A stretch of DNA of 64,000 nucleotides from Marchantia polymorpha subsp. ruderalis (taxonomy: Eukaryota > Streptophyta > Marchantiopsida > Marchantiales > Marchantiaceae): NCBI GenBank assembly GCA_037833965.1, contig AP031354.1, positions 6,612,001-6,676,000 of the forward strand. Reading direction: 5' to 3'. Made by a program: the position numbers and the translations under genes. Shown here one piece after another: positions 50,701 through 62,300 of the stretch; positions within the stretch are counted from its first letter, which is position 1; every line of letters starts with the position of its first letter. The notes below the pieces were generated by a model. That model worked only from the letters and a program-made list of their open reading frames with translations. It made no database searches and was not told the origin of the DNA.

Positions 50701-51900
50701 GAGCACTGTCCTCCACCTTCATCTGATTCTTTTCAAGTCGCGGTATCACTGTTGTTGTAGATGTGGCTTTCGTTTGGCTTGTCGGCCACAAAATTTCGCT
50801 TCGGATCCTTCGACATTCGGGTCCAGACTCCAGCGCTGCCAAATTCGCAAGAGCCCCGATTGATGCAATTCAATGCGCACACATGGCCTGCCTGCCTTGT
50901 TCATGGCAGAGACGAAGATGGCATTTACTTGAGTTTTGGCTTCTGACTCCTCCCAAGAGACGAGCTTTCCACTCCAGTATTCCTGACATGGCCCTCCCTT
51001 TCCGGGCCAATCGGCCAATCCGAATTTTATTTCGGCAGTCTTGCGCCTGTATGAATTTCGGCACTGAGTTGCTGAACGGTGTTATCTCTATCCATGGACC
51101 TTCTTACATCAGACGCTCTCAGCCGTCCCTAATCTGCTACACCGTCCGACAGCACAATCTCCTTGCATGATGTCACTCACTCCCCTTCATGCTTTCAAGT
51201 GGATAGTCCCTTTCTCTCGGGAGAATGAGTGAAGAAACGAGAAAGGTTTAAAGCCAGCGTAGCTCAAGTTGCATCGAGAATACACTCATTTCATTGCTAC
51301 TGTTGCAACATGTGTTATCGAGTCAACAACTCTCTCAACTGGAGATCAATGAATTCACTTTAATATTGGTATTGAGAATATTTCAATTTGAGAACATAAA
51401 GCTTCATATATAAGGCTTTCATTGAATGCGCTAATTCGACAAATACTTCTACTCCCAGATTTGGGTGTTATATATATACACTCTCATTCTATGAGTTCTA
51501 TCATCTCTGAAGCACATGTCACCTCGACTTTGACTTCAGATGATGAACGCTACGTGATATTTCACATGAAATATAGATGGAGATGCAATCACTCTTCCAT
51601 ACGTCACATAGCACTCATCATCCTCACCTAGTAACGCCGCTATGCATTTGTATGTTCACTGTCTTCTGACTATAGCATTGACATACTTGATTGCATAACT
51701 ATTTGAGTAAGTGAATGTGATCTTATGCATGATAGACTCCCTCATTCAATACCATTTGTGTTAAGCTCTAATTATTTTAGAACTAATATTGCCATGTTGA
51801 GAAAGTTAAAAGTGGAAGAACCTAGATGTATCTTTGAGATATACAAGTATGTTCTAGATTTGGTAAGATACACAAATCTATCCCATATACAAGACTTATG
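47731..51900. other. Intergenic region downstream of ICE gene B
   Basis: The first few hundred bases hold the 3' untranslated region. The rest is of intermediate composition with no recognisable domain. The longest clean ATG-to-stop frame is 48665-48949. The boundary with AT-rich block 3 is gradual, at about 51.3-51.9 kb. Confidence 0.5.
48665..48949 (+). CDS. Possible small protein, family unknown
   Basis: A complete ATG-to-TAA frame of 94 codons with unbiased amino-acid use, including GSWSKDPAQLIGLALVYCSE. No domain, signal peptide or membrane helix is recognised. No paralogue exists in the window. It could be chance, an exon, or a small orphan gene. Confidence 0.2.
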   Translation: MELLATEGTNMVTIEVKNKLISGSWSKDPAQLIGLALVYCSENDHSNSSYPAYVQDEMGSQSTTLVITEWALAVDSHLCRPYACLVEKCMYDRF

Positions 51901-52959
51901 TGGAGTGCCATAGGAAAATAAAGCGATCAACCAACTGATGATATTCCAGACCTCTTTTATTTCAAGATAATTCAATACAGTAAAAAATATGAAGAAAATA
52001 AATTTATAAATTTTTTTTTGATATGAAGCATTAATCTATAATGTTCTGATAACTGTAAAATTTTCATCCTACATGTAAACAACTTTTAAAATACTAAATT
52101 AAAACATGTATCAATGTACTTACAATTTAAAAATTCAATAATAGATGTATTGTCATTTCAAGATATTGTAACTTGACTAGTTTGTATTATGATTTAATGT
52201 GTCACAAGAAATGTTTTATATTCACATTCTTTGAAGTAATTTATTGTTTTGAATATTCATGAGTAGAAAAGTGTTGAAGGAAATTTTATTGTTTATTTTC
52301 TGTCAATTGTTCAAACTCACAAATGGAAATAAATTTTATTTAAATATGAGTTTTGTGCATTGTGATATGGCTGCAAAATTACTCAATCTAATTGTATATA
52401 CATTTCTAACCATTGTTATGCAAAATAATAAAGTAAAGCTACTTGAAAAAAATATTCACTTATCTAACAGATTTATCACCTGTTTTGAATTGATAGCAAA
52501 AATCCATGTATTGATTTTTAGTTTTGAAAATACCAAATTTTTTTTTGCTTCAAAAACACGAGAATTCACACATTCACGAAGATTTACACGTGACATGTAA
52601 CATGGTTCATTTTTGGCTACTTCACAAGAATATATCAAGTAATGAACTGAGACTCATACAATCTTTAGGGAAGTGAGAAGGAGCTAGATCTCGTTGTTGT
52701 AAGTAATTAGTGCAAACCCTAAAACAAGTTTCTCAAGACGTAGTCTACAACCAAAAGGAGTTTATCCTAACAATCTCCACGTTAATACATGTTGAGTGAA
52801 CAATGACATCCATAATCTATATATATACTATGTGAAGTAGTAGAAGAAAATCTAATGTCTTAATTAGAGCTGACTATAACTGAACCGTAGCCAAAACATG
52901 AGCGAATAAAAAATATATAGAGAGTTTGCTCAGATTGCTAGTAAAGTGTACTTGTGATT

Positions 52960-53215
52960 CTCATGCAAAACTTGCAAAGCAGCATAATGTCTCTAAAATT
53001 CTTCAAAGAAATAACTTTGATAAACGCATCCGTAAGATTGAATATACTGTCAATCTTGACTAACTCAATCATAGTTTCAAAAATTACATGTTTAGAAATT
53101 GATAACTCATATCAATGTGTTTCACTCTGCTTTCATCATTTGATTTGCAACAAGATGTAATGCAGTTTGATTATCTTAGTGAAGATTAAAAATATCTTTT
53201 TTCATTCTCATCTCA
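52960..53215 (-). mobile_element. Fossil Ty1/Copia RNase H and C-terminal fragment
   Basis: On the - strand the translation shows the Copia RNase H D-N-Q-x-A-L-H-L segment followed by the N-x-x-D-x-x-x-K segment of the C-terminal end. The copy is old with many breaks. It lies head-to-head with a + strand Copia fragment, so the two come from different insertions or a rearrangement. Confidence 0.55.
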
Positions 53216-53309
53216 ATAATAAACCTATTCAACTTAATAGTTTTTAGTTATTTTCATTTTGACTCTAACTCCATTTTGTATGATGATGATGAATTATTAT
53301 TTGATGATT

Positions 53310-53478
53310 TATTGGATTATGCCAAGTACTTGTTAGGTTACGTTAATGCTAACGGTGCTTCTAAACCAATGTATGTGTTTACACTTGGAAGTGGATGCAT
53401 TAGTTGAAGTTCTATCTGGCAAAAGTGTGTAGCTTAGTTTATTAAGAAAGCTGATTATGTAACGGTAGCAAAATCAGC
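53310..53478 (+). mobile_element. Fossil Ty1/Copia RNase H fragment
   Basis: The + strand carries the Copia RNase H order G-Y-V-x-A, Y-V-F-x-L-G-S-G, S-x-W-Q-K, then K-A-D-Y-V. It resembles the fragments in blocks 1 and 2, so the blocks share a Copia lineage. The copy is decayed and lacks recognisable LTRs. It ends just before the Tigger-like element. Confidence 0.6.
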
Positions 53479-53489
53479 AAATGAATCGA

Positions 53490-55633
53490 CAATAAAACCT
53501 CCGCTACCGAATACTCAAAAAACCTCCAGTACCGAATGAAAATCTTTCAGTCCCGACCTCGTGTATATGCAACTTAGGAATAAACTCCACACTTTAATGG
53601 TGAAATAAATCGGGACAGTCTCGACAATTTTCTTAGTAAAAATGAAAGCAAACATCTATCAACTGTGGCCTATTTCTTGGCAAAAACACCTATCTAACGT
53701 GATTTGTTTCAACATCTCAATTCAAATCCTGCGAGCAACGTCCATCATGCTTCTTACTAACAAAAGAATTTCCGTATGGACTCACTTCTGCTAAAGCCAA
53801 AAGTGTTGAAGCTTTTCGAGCATGAAAATGACATTGTCAAGGTGAATTTTTGAAAGCTGTTCAATGTCGTACTCTTCCTCATGACCAAGAATCTTGACAA
53901 CCGGCTCCTTCAGGTTTGCGAATATCTACTACTCGGTCGGCGTGTACATCACAATTTCTTCATCAAGGTAGTTCAGTAGGTTTCGAATGTTCATAGGATT
54001 CTCACCGTGAAACCGACGAATCTGGTTCTCTAATTCACTTATGACTTCAGCTACTGGCTCTAACATGTCTTTCAATACGAAGGCAGCCCAGTGTCCTCCG
54101 AATGGATTTGACAATGGTGAAAGCAGTTGGAAATGTTTCCGGCTTGACATCCAAAGTCCATGCTGCAACGACCATTTGGATGTCTTCAAGAATGTCAATT
54201 TTTTTTGGATTCGGAATGTTTGAATCCAGATGCAAAAAGGATTTTCTTGTTGAACCGACGGCGATAATAAGCATTTAAGTTCCAAATTATACCTACATTG
54301 CAAGGTTGGAATTTTGACGTTGTGTTTGACAAAAGGTACATGACGGTTGTGTTACGCAGCTTAGGAACATTGTCGACATGAATGTGAGCACTACAGTTGT
54401 CAAGTATGAGCAAGACTTTCCTCTCCTTCATCCGGAGGTCAAACCGTTTGATCCACTAGAGGAAATGAATTGTATCATCCATGCCTTCAAGTTCCAACGG
54501 TACGTGCAACCGAGGTTCTCCTTGTTCAAGTTCTTGAAGCACCGCGGAAACTGAAATCTTCTGATGATCCAGAGTGGCAACTTGTCACTGCCGTCACCGT
54601 TGCAACAGACTGCAAGTGTTATTCGCTCTTTTTGTGCCTTACGACCCTCTGATTGCTTCATTGTCAATGATTTGTTCGCATGCAGAAGCGAGGACAAATG
54701 TCAGCCTGTTCTGAAGTGGAATGCAAATGATAAGTCTCGTTTTTCAATTGGACTTACAAGCATGCGGAAGAAAAGTATGATTGCATCCATGTTGTAGATG
54801 TCTGCCCATGGAAGTGGATCAAGTAGTTCACGAAGTTGAGGAAGAGCTTGATCGACAACACTCATGTCAAGAGAGCCATTGTCTCCGAAGCGGCGAAAGG
54901 ATTTGATTCTGTAGCGAGCCTTGAACTTCTCGAGCTATCCGTTAGAAGATTTGAATTTTTCCGCTTCTGGATAAAGTTCATTCAGAAATTAGACTCCTTG
55001 AGCTTTCAGCAGCTCACCGCTCATGTTCACTTGAGCTTGATAAGTAATGAACCACTCGTAAAGTGCATATTTATCAGCAAATACTTTACAACATTCTATC
55101 GCTTCACATCCATAGGATTGTTTCCCTTGGCAAGCAATTCTGCCGACCTTGCCAGTGTTTTTGAGATGGTCAACTAGCTGACTTTCATGTCAAGGTGCTT
55201 CTCTGCCCAAGAACTGAAGTCTTCGTGAGTCATACAGGATTCATTCTATTTCTGTTTCACAAGAGTCATCCTCTGCTTGTCCGTCATCATAGTGTAGGTA
55301 AACTTCTTCGGAGACATGATGCTCATAGAACTTTGTGAAGCAGGAGCGGCGGAGAAGATGACTCAGTGGAGGTGCCCGACCAAGCAGATGCTACAGCAGA
55401 GTAAATGTTCCGACGTGGAAGATAGTGGCGAAGATGTGGTTGAGTCTACGAGTGAGTCCGCGCACTACCAAGTAGACGTCCTAGCATCGCAAATTTTGAG
55501 GCCCATTTGACTCTCAAAGCGTTATCATGGCCGCGAACAGCTTCCCAAGCATTAGCTCTACTAGGTAATAACCTTTGATACTGAATACCTGCTATGCGGT
55601 CCCAAAGGTATTCGCTATTGGAGGTTCCACTAT
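53490..55633 (-). mobile_element. Pogo/Tigger-type DNA transposon
   Basis: An element of about 2.1 kb bounded by imperfect terminal inverted repeats: the left end at 53490-53514 and the reverse complement of 55608-55632 both contain AACCTCC, TA and CGAATAC in register (18 of 25 positions equal). A subterminal direct copy of the left motif lies at 53517-53534. It encodes one transposase on the - strand. A TA lies just outside the right end; a matching left TA target duplication is not clear. Composition is less AT-rich than its flanks, so it is younger than the Copia fossils around it. Confidence 0.8.
53791..55326 (-). pseudogene. Tigger/pogo transposase, broken
   Basis: The span is about 1.5 kb, roughly 510 codons, near full length for the family. 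The N-terminal part (from 55326 or the later ATG at 55317) resembles the CENP-B-type helix-turn-helix, with MMTDKQRMTLVKQK and MTHEDFSSWAEKHLDMKVS. The DDE domain follows: YNMD near 54790, LTMKQSEGRKAQKERITLAV near 54660, LILDNCSAH near 54400, then SNTTSKFQPC near 54300. The end is HEEEYDIEQLSKIHLDN and a stop at 53791-53793. It is broken by several in-frame stops in the N-terminal third and at least three frame changes in the DDE and C-terminal parts. The third catalytic acid appears changed from D to N (QPCNVGI). It cannot encode an active transposase as it stands. Confidence 0.8.
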
Positions 55634-58160
55634 ATTTGGTTGGATAATCTTATTATTGAGATGGATTGAAACATGAGGTTGTCAATCTTCACTTTGATAG
55701 CCAGAGTATATTTCATCTTACTCCAAGTCAAGTGATGGATAGCACAATGAAGCACATCAACATCAAATATCACTCTATCAAACATATATTTTTTGATAAA
55801 AGATTGAAGTTTTCAAAATTAACAATAATTTCAATTGAATTGATGCATGAATCAAATTTATGTTTTTACATAGTTTTAGAATACATTGTAGTTCAATGAG
55901 GAGCATAAATAGAGTTTACTAGCATTTTAGTTACCCCTATGTATTTTTTACTCTATTATTTTTTTACAACAGTTTTTTCCTAATTAACTCTAGTTTAAAG
56001 AGTTGTCTTTTGTTAGGTTTCCTTCTAGTACTTTCCTCAAAGTAATTATATAAGTAAAGTAGGTTGATGTACTAGAGTTCATGTGTTAAAGTAGAGATTA
56101 TTAGTGTGAATCCATGTCTGAGATTCGAATTTGAGCTCATAATATTAGAGTATTCAACATTGTCCATATTATCTGAGAGTCAAGAGACTATCTAATGTGA
56201 GATGGAGACTCGTTGCGTTAAATAGTCAATTTTTCAATATATATCCATGATAATTTTTTCTCTGTGTTTATGTACTGTGAAATTCCTAATTACATATTAA
56301 AATAGTAGTAGAAAATCATCTATTGTACACTTAAATTTGCTTAAATTTAAAAACCACATCCAAAGATTATTAGAATGTTAGTTTGAGTATTTATCTATAT
56401 TCAAAAAAAACTTACTCAATCAAATATTGATGCATGATATCTTAAAGTTTCAAAATATATCATTTTGGTTTTTGGCTTTTTGAATACTCATTGATTGCTT
56501 CTTGTTTTATCATGCACATTTATGACAACAATATCATTACATTTTAATTTCATCCAAGTTTTTCATCCTTGAAATGTTGTCTCAATGCTTAAGCTTAAAA
56601 CAACACATTTTTGAAAAAATAAACAAAATTTTTTATTCCAATTTCATGTGATTTACACAATTCTAATAACAATCTAGATTGTATGTAGGTAGTCAGATAA
56701 TTTATTGAGCACAAAAGTAGTATCACTACTTGAATACATCATTTTTTATTTTTTATTTCTATTAAAATTAAAATTTTATCACAAGTAATAATAATATTGA
56801 CATGTAAATAATAAATTATTTATCTCTTAAAATTTAGATTTAATTTCATTTTTTAAAAAAATTATTAATACAATGTTTTGATTTTACGTACTTCAAACTA
56901 TAATATATCATATGATTCAAGTAAAAAATTTGTTTCCAAATGTTAATTTATGATATCTCAAGCAACAAATATATTTTTTGTTGTATTCAAAGTCATCATA
57001 TCAAGAGTTTTACATTTAAAAATAAAATTTCAAATAAAAACTTGTGTTTTGACTTGAATTTTCTTTTTAATCACTGTGCATATGTTTTTTTTTTATTCAT
57101 TAAGCCAACTAATATCATAGTCCAACATTTACTTTGATTGTGATATCATAGTTAGATAGACATAGCGTCAAATTTATCTTTTTTATCAACAAAATTCTTT
57201 GTCACGGATTGTTTGCACTGGCTAATTTCTATTTTTCTATTCTATAAAAAAATTGTTTTGAAATTTTCAACAAATCATCCTTGCATGTATATAGTATTAA
57301 GATTTTCAAAACAACAACAATGAATTTAGTTGATTTAAGCAATTATGTATATGATGAATGAATGATAATATGATACATTACAATCGAGTTAATCTTAAGG
57401 ATTAGATCATATATCGTAAAATATACACATTATTATCGATGAAGCTGGAGAAACTATGCAATTCTAATACTTCATTCGGTTTTTTAAATAGGTAAGTTTG
57501 AAAATCAAAAAACTAGGAGCTGACCACTAATAATTACGAAATTATACCTTTACAACAAAAACAAGCATGCATGAGTGTACTTGCATTATTATCAAGATAC
57601 TTGACAATACTTATTATATATGCATATGCAACACATTACTTTACTATGAGTATCTATCTCAATCATTTGTGCTGAAGGTATGTGTTTAAGAACTTCCAAT
57701 TTAATATAAGTATTTGATTTAGGTTTTGTATAATACAACAAAGTCAAAATAGGAGATCATAAATCTTATAGTTTAAGTCTAATCAATAGAGAGTATGTCA
57801 TGATCTCAACTTGAGGAAGGTTTTTTATATATTACGAATTTTCTAGCTATTAACTCCGCCACATCCATAAATATGTAAACACAAGGTAATGAGTGTTGTA
57901 ACTAAGATCTCCTTAGCTTTGAAGAACTGCATTACTTCTTCGAGGACGAAAGATCTCTTCTTTCTTCATTTGTATCATACCTCTTTATGATTCAATCCGT
58001 GTTCTATGAGTAGTTTGTATGTGATCTGTCTAGACTGTATTTGTCCTATTGGTCATTTCAAGAATTTGGCTGCGCTGGACTCATTCCATATTTTTATTCT
58101 ACTTTTTTGGGTGTAAAGTTTTAACTTTTTTTTATTTTAATTGTTTGACACGTTAGGTTC
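55634..58160. other. AT-rich block 3, right part
   Basis: Very AT-rich sequence without recognisable genes or well-defined elements. The few frames over 60 codons are Lys/Asn/Ile/Phe-rich, as expected from composition. It is probably decayed mobile-element DNA, but no family could be assigned. Confidence 0.5.
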
Positions 58161-60950
58161 TCTATGTTGTTTCTGCCCAGAAATGTTGCATTGGTACGAA
58201 ACTTGATAACGCTTCTTTGCTGGGAGGACGGTGCTAGTGTTACTCTACACTAGCTAGTGTGGAGTAACACTGCGATGGATAGTAACTTATGACTTCATCA
58301 AGTATCATATCTTCATCATCAAAGGACTGTAATTTACGTGGAGACAACTTCATATACATGTGGCCCTATAATGATCATAAACATCTACTCTCACTTCTGT
58401 GCTAGTATATACAGTAGACCTGGAGTTGTGATAATCAGGAAATTTACGTGATCCTACTGTGCAAAGGCCTCGAGAGATTCATGATTTACAAGTCACTACT
58501 CGTCCAGAATAAGACAGGCACAAAGAATTATTTAGGAAGATATCTGATATTAAGTGGTTGAATATCTCATTATTTTAGACGGACACCGTATCTTTTGAAC
58601 TTTGTGATCAATGATGATAATACAAAATACATCGTTTCCTTCGACAAAAATTTTTCAAAACAGAGGCGATAAAACTTACAGGGCTTGGGACGCAACTCCA
58701 ATCACACAAAAGCTTGGGTGTGTCCCAGACCATATAACTCTTGTACGAAATAGTTGCCTTAACAACACTGAATATGACAGTAAAATCATCCAGTTTTATA
58801 TCATTGTCTTCCAACCTCCTACTAAGATTCTGATTTGTGTGAGCGAGTCATATTTCTCATTTATCTACTTACATTCTCTTCTCGACGTTATCAAACTAGT
58901 TTACCTTGCGCTATTACAGATAACAGGAAAGTTACGTGGAGCATTCTTATGGTAATACCTATACTACTTGTGACCTCAGGGCAGACCAGCAAGCTGCCAA
59001 GTTTTGCTTTCACTACCCGCAATTGTTGGCGTCATATACTACTAAAACTATTAGGTGTTAATTGGAATAAATCACTGAGCAAGAGCATGAGCATGTTTCG
59101 TTCAGTTTCAGATATCAAATATTCGAACACTATTCCGATAAGTCGATACAAATTATCGGAGGATCAGCCGTTACCATCTTGAGGAGATCGAATTGAAGTT
59201 CACTTTTTTCACCCAAGAATTCAGACTGATCTGTCTTTATGGGTTATCAGAGGAGGTTTTCATGTTCTCACACAGTGATTCAAGGAATTTTCAGTGGATT
59301 CATGGATATTTTCAGTCAAACACCACTAATGTCCTAATTCTCTGGCACGGTAGGAAGTGAATTAAGTCAGGTTAGACGCAGAATAGTCGAGAATCCATCC
59401 TACACAAAAGAGCAGATGCAAGCAGTCAATAACAAGCACCTTAGTTAACACAACATTCAAGCCATAATTGTGCCACTCATATGGCTAACTTCATAACCTC
59501 TTCACTGCAAAGAGGTACCGGCTTGGAAGAACTACAGTCATTCAGTTAGAGGTTACTAATTGTCACTTAAGAGCAGGCGCTGCTCCAGTAACACGAACTC
59601 TACACACACACCAAACAAAAAGTGGAGAAATTTCTTCCCTCCTTTTCCTCTTTGTAACTCACCAGTATCATCCTCCAGGACGCTGTCTGGTACTCAGACT
59701 GACGAGTCCCATCCAAATACAGCTAATACCAAGTAACAGCTACTTTACGTTAGTCAGCGATCCGTGCACGGTAGTTCCAACCCTGTGCATACAAGGTCGA
59801 AGTGGTAAAGTGAGCAAGATAATTCTGCACAGAATCTGGCCGAGAAATCTGTTGATCTTGCTACTACTAGAACCTCATCTTTCTTGTCTACGTAATATCA
59901 ACTGAACGTAATGCTACACATTTGGACTTCAACGTCGACAAAAGGATGGATACTGCTGCCATAAGAACACCCAACAAGAAAGAAATACACTATGAACCTT
60001 ACTTTCATTCAACTAATGCCCTAGAGATGATGAAATGACATCTCAGCAGCTACGCTTCCATATGTCCAGACTGACAGTAAATAATGAACTGAAGATGTCA
60101 CCAGTGCTATTGGTACATGTACATCGTCAGGATCCACAGTAAATTACCCTTGTGAAGTCCTGGAATTATCAGTATCAGTAAGCACAGCCCAGAAACTCAC
60201 GACGTAAATGATTCTGACTGACTCGACTAAGCCCTTCCTCACATTCTACTCAAGGAGAAAATTTGGTAGGTTCCCATGACAAGTTGCACGAAAAGTAGAA
60301 TACACGACTGAGCCCACAATTGAGCCATGACAAAAGATACATGCAACCAATCTGAAGGCCACCGAGTCTCCGAGGCAAAGCTCGAACCGAGAAACAAATT
60401 TACACGTTTGCCATGGTAGACAGATACAAAATACAGATGAAGGAGCTTGGATGTAAACTAAGGGTAGCTGTTCGGATCACTTACATACGATATTAAATCA
60501 GCTGCCTCCGAATCAATCCTTCACACATGGACTGAACATAGTTGTGTGATAAATCTTCTGGAAAGTTCTCATTCACATCTTCTGTGATGTAAGCTTTTCA
60601 TGAATTGTAATGACAGGATGAATGATGCAGCTGCTGGCCACGAAGAGAATCAAAAAACTACGAGCAAAGAAAAAGCGATATAAATCAATCCACAGGGATA
60701 TGCTACCAAAGACCGATGCTCATCTGCTGTAGGAAAAAGTACCACCAACAAACTCGTGCAAGCTCGTGTACTCCAAACAACTGCTAAAGAGGACATGATG
60801 AAGGTAATTATGCGCCTGCAGATAGGCACAAATGTGACAGGGAGTTAGACGAAGCATTGGCAAACCAGATCTGCCAAGAAATGGACCAGCGAGTTTAAGT
60901 TTAGCTCACTGGTAGCTTGCAGTGAAGAAGGGTGGAGGGATGGAAAATAT
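58160..60950. other. Intergenic or 3' region of the YIP gene
   Basis: Composition returns to intermediate. It should contain the remaining 3' exon(s) of the - strand YIP gene, but I could not find a frame resembling the expected final membrane helices. It includes a near-perfect 36-bp palindrome at 58236-58271. A + strand frame at 58835-59182 has no recognisable domain. Confidence 0.45.
58236..58271. repeat. 36-bp palindrome with one mismatch
   Basis: agtgttactctacactag is followed directly by ctagtgtggagtaacact. The 18-base arms pair at 17 positions and the remaining one forms a G-T pair in RNA. There is no spacer. It lies at the border between AT-rich block 3 and normal DNA. Confidence 0.9.
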
Positions 60951-60953
60951 TAC

Positions 60954-61697
60954 CCGTGGGGAACGAACAGGAACAAGGCAGAGAAGATGACCATCGGAAG
61001 TAAACAATATCCCACCAAACTAAACGCTCGATAAAGTTCAAGGCTGCCGTTCCTGCCCGCCAAAAGATTGAAGACCACATACAAGAACAACGACGCCAAT
61101 GACGTCCACCCTAATATGATACCAAAGTGAAACTTTCCAGCAAGTAGCTGACATAGTCCAAATAACATGCAGAACATGAAGGGTCCTGATAGATCGGCAT
61201 CCTCGTGAAGGTCGGGATTTATTCGGAGGGGATTCAAGACAGTGAGGGTCTTGCGTATAATTTGAGGAACATTGATACCGAGTTCTGAGATTGCCACGAA
61301 CAAGAAGTTAAAAATCCGATCACAGACGCCCCTGATGGGAAAATTAAAGGGCGATCCCGTACAATTTTAAGCCTATCAAACTGTGAATATCGCGAAGTTC
61401 CGAAGTCAAATTGCACAGATTTCAGTTCCCACCTTCAAGCAAAGGAGGCTCATCTTCGAATGCACCGAATCCACCTGCTCCACCACCACCGTATGAAACT
61501 CTTGGAGGAGGAACCGAATTCGAAGTTGAACCTAGATCGAAATTCATAAATTGCAAATTGTTGCTCCCCCCGGGGCCCCCCATCATCGATCTTTGAGGAA
61601 TTCCAGCAGTCCGACTACTCCGGTAATGTGGAGCACCAGCTTCGGTTTCAAAGGACAGAGCAACATCATCCTTCTGATACTTTTGATTACCCCTCAT
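60954..61697 (-). CDS. YIP4: YIP4/YIPF5-like Yip1-domain membrane protein (3' end not found)
   Basis: Two exons on the - strand: 61697-61433 and 61284-60954, joined at a phase-1 GT-AG intron of 148 bases, giving 198 complete codons. The start is the ATG at 61697-61695 (MRGNQKYQKDD). The N-terminal 90 residues are polar and Gly/Pro-rich and end in GGFGAFEDEPPLLEELGIN, the plant YIP4 signature, followed by NPLRINPDLHEDADLSGPF and membrane helices (FMFCMLFGLCQLLAGKFHFG, WTSLASLFLYVVFNLLAGR, GYCLLPMVIFSALFLFVP). Yip1-domain proteins work in Golgi/TGN trafficking; Arabidopsis YIP4a/b act with ECHIDNA in the TGN. The frame then meets CACGGGTAA: either a stop at 60950-60952 or, more likely, a GT donor at 60953, because the family has two further helices. 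That last exon is not visible downstream. Confidence 0.82.
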
Positions 61698-62300
61698 TGC
61701 GGGCAAATTGACGATCGCTTGTTCAGAAGTTTGAAATCGAATCTGTGGATCAACACTGACTTCTTCCTCTGTCCTTCAAATTCTCACTCTCCCTCCCCAC
61801 GAAGAAATCTGAACAGAGCTCGTGACTCAATACGGAGCGAACCTCCACAGAATTGGGAAACTCTAACCCTAAGCAAACCCCTGGCACGTATAATAACATT
61901 CTGTAGCTTAAGGGACAATATTTCTTCCAGACTTCTACCATAAGCTAGAGGACATTTTCGCCCTGTTGTCACTACTTTAGAATGTCCTCCTCTTCTGTAT
62001 TTCGCAGTATATTGTTTAACATGGTTAGGGCGCCAGATGCCAGAGATGATAATATTAATGAAACCAAATTCTGTGGGGAAAGTGTGCACTTCATACAAGA
62101 AATCTAGGATCTTGATGTAGAATGTATACTTCATCATAATTCTTCGAAATAAATCACACGTGATAAAAATACGAGCATGCAGTCGACGAAATGTGAAGTA
62201 TGACACATTCGAAGATCTAAAGCTCATTTCTGTTTGCAGAGACAAAGTATTGGAAGCCTATAGCTTTGAAACTTTGTTAACAACGACATAAAACTTGTAT
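61698..62300 (-). promoter_or_regulatory. 5' flank of the YIP gene
   Basis: This lies upstream of the YIP start codon on the - strand, with intermediate composition. It should contain the leader and promoter. Frames here (for example 61784-62245) have no family resemblance. No confident TATA element was identified. Confidence 0.4.

Larger units (their letters stand above)
51900..53489. other. AT-rich block 3, left part
   Basis: AT-rich DNA with two oppositely oriented Copia fossils at about 52.96-53.22 kb and 53.31-53.48 kb. A 113-codon + strand frame at 52259-52600 is Phe/Leu/Lys-rich and looks like AT-driven chance. It ends at the left terminus of the Tigger-like transposon. Confidence 0.55.

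Noticed and set aside
52259-52600. 113-codon + strand frame in AT-rich block 3
   Set aside because: Phe/Leu/Lys/Asn-rich as expected from AT composition; no domain or flanking gene signals.
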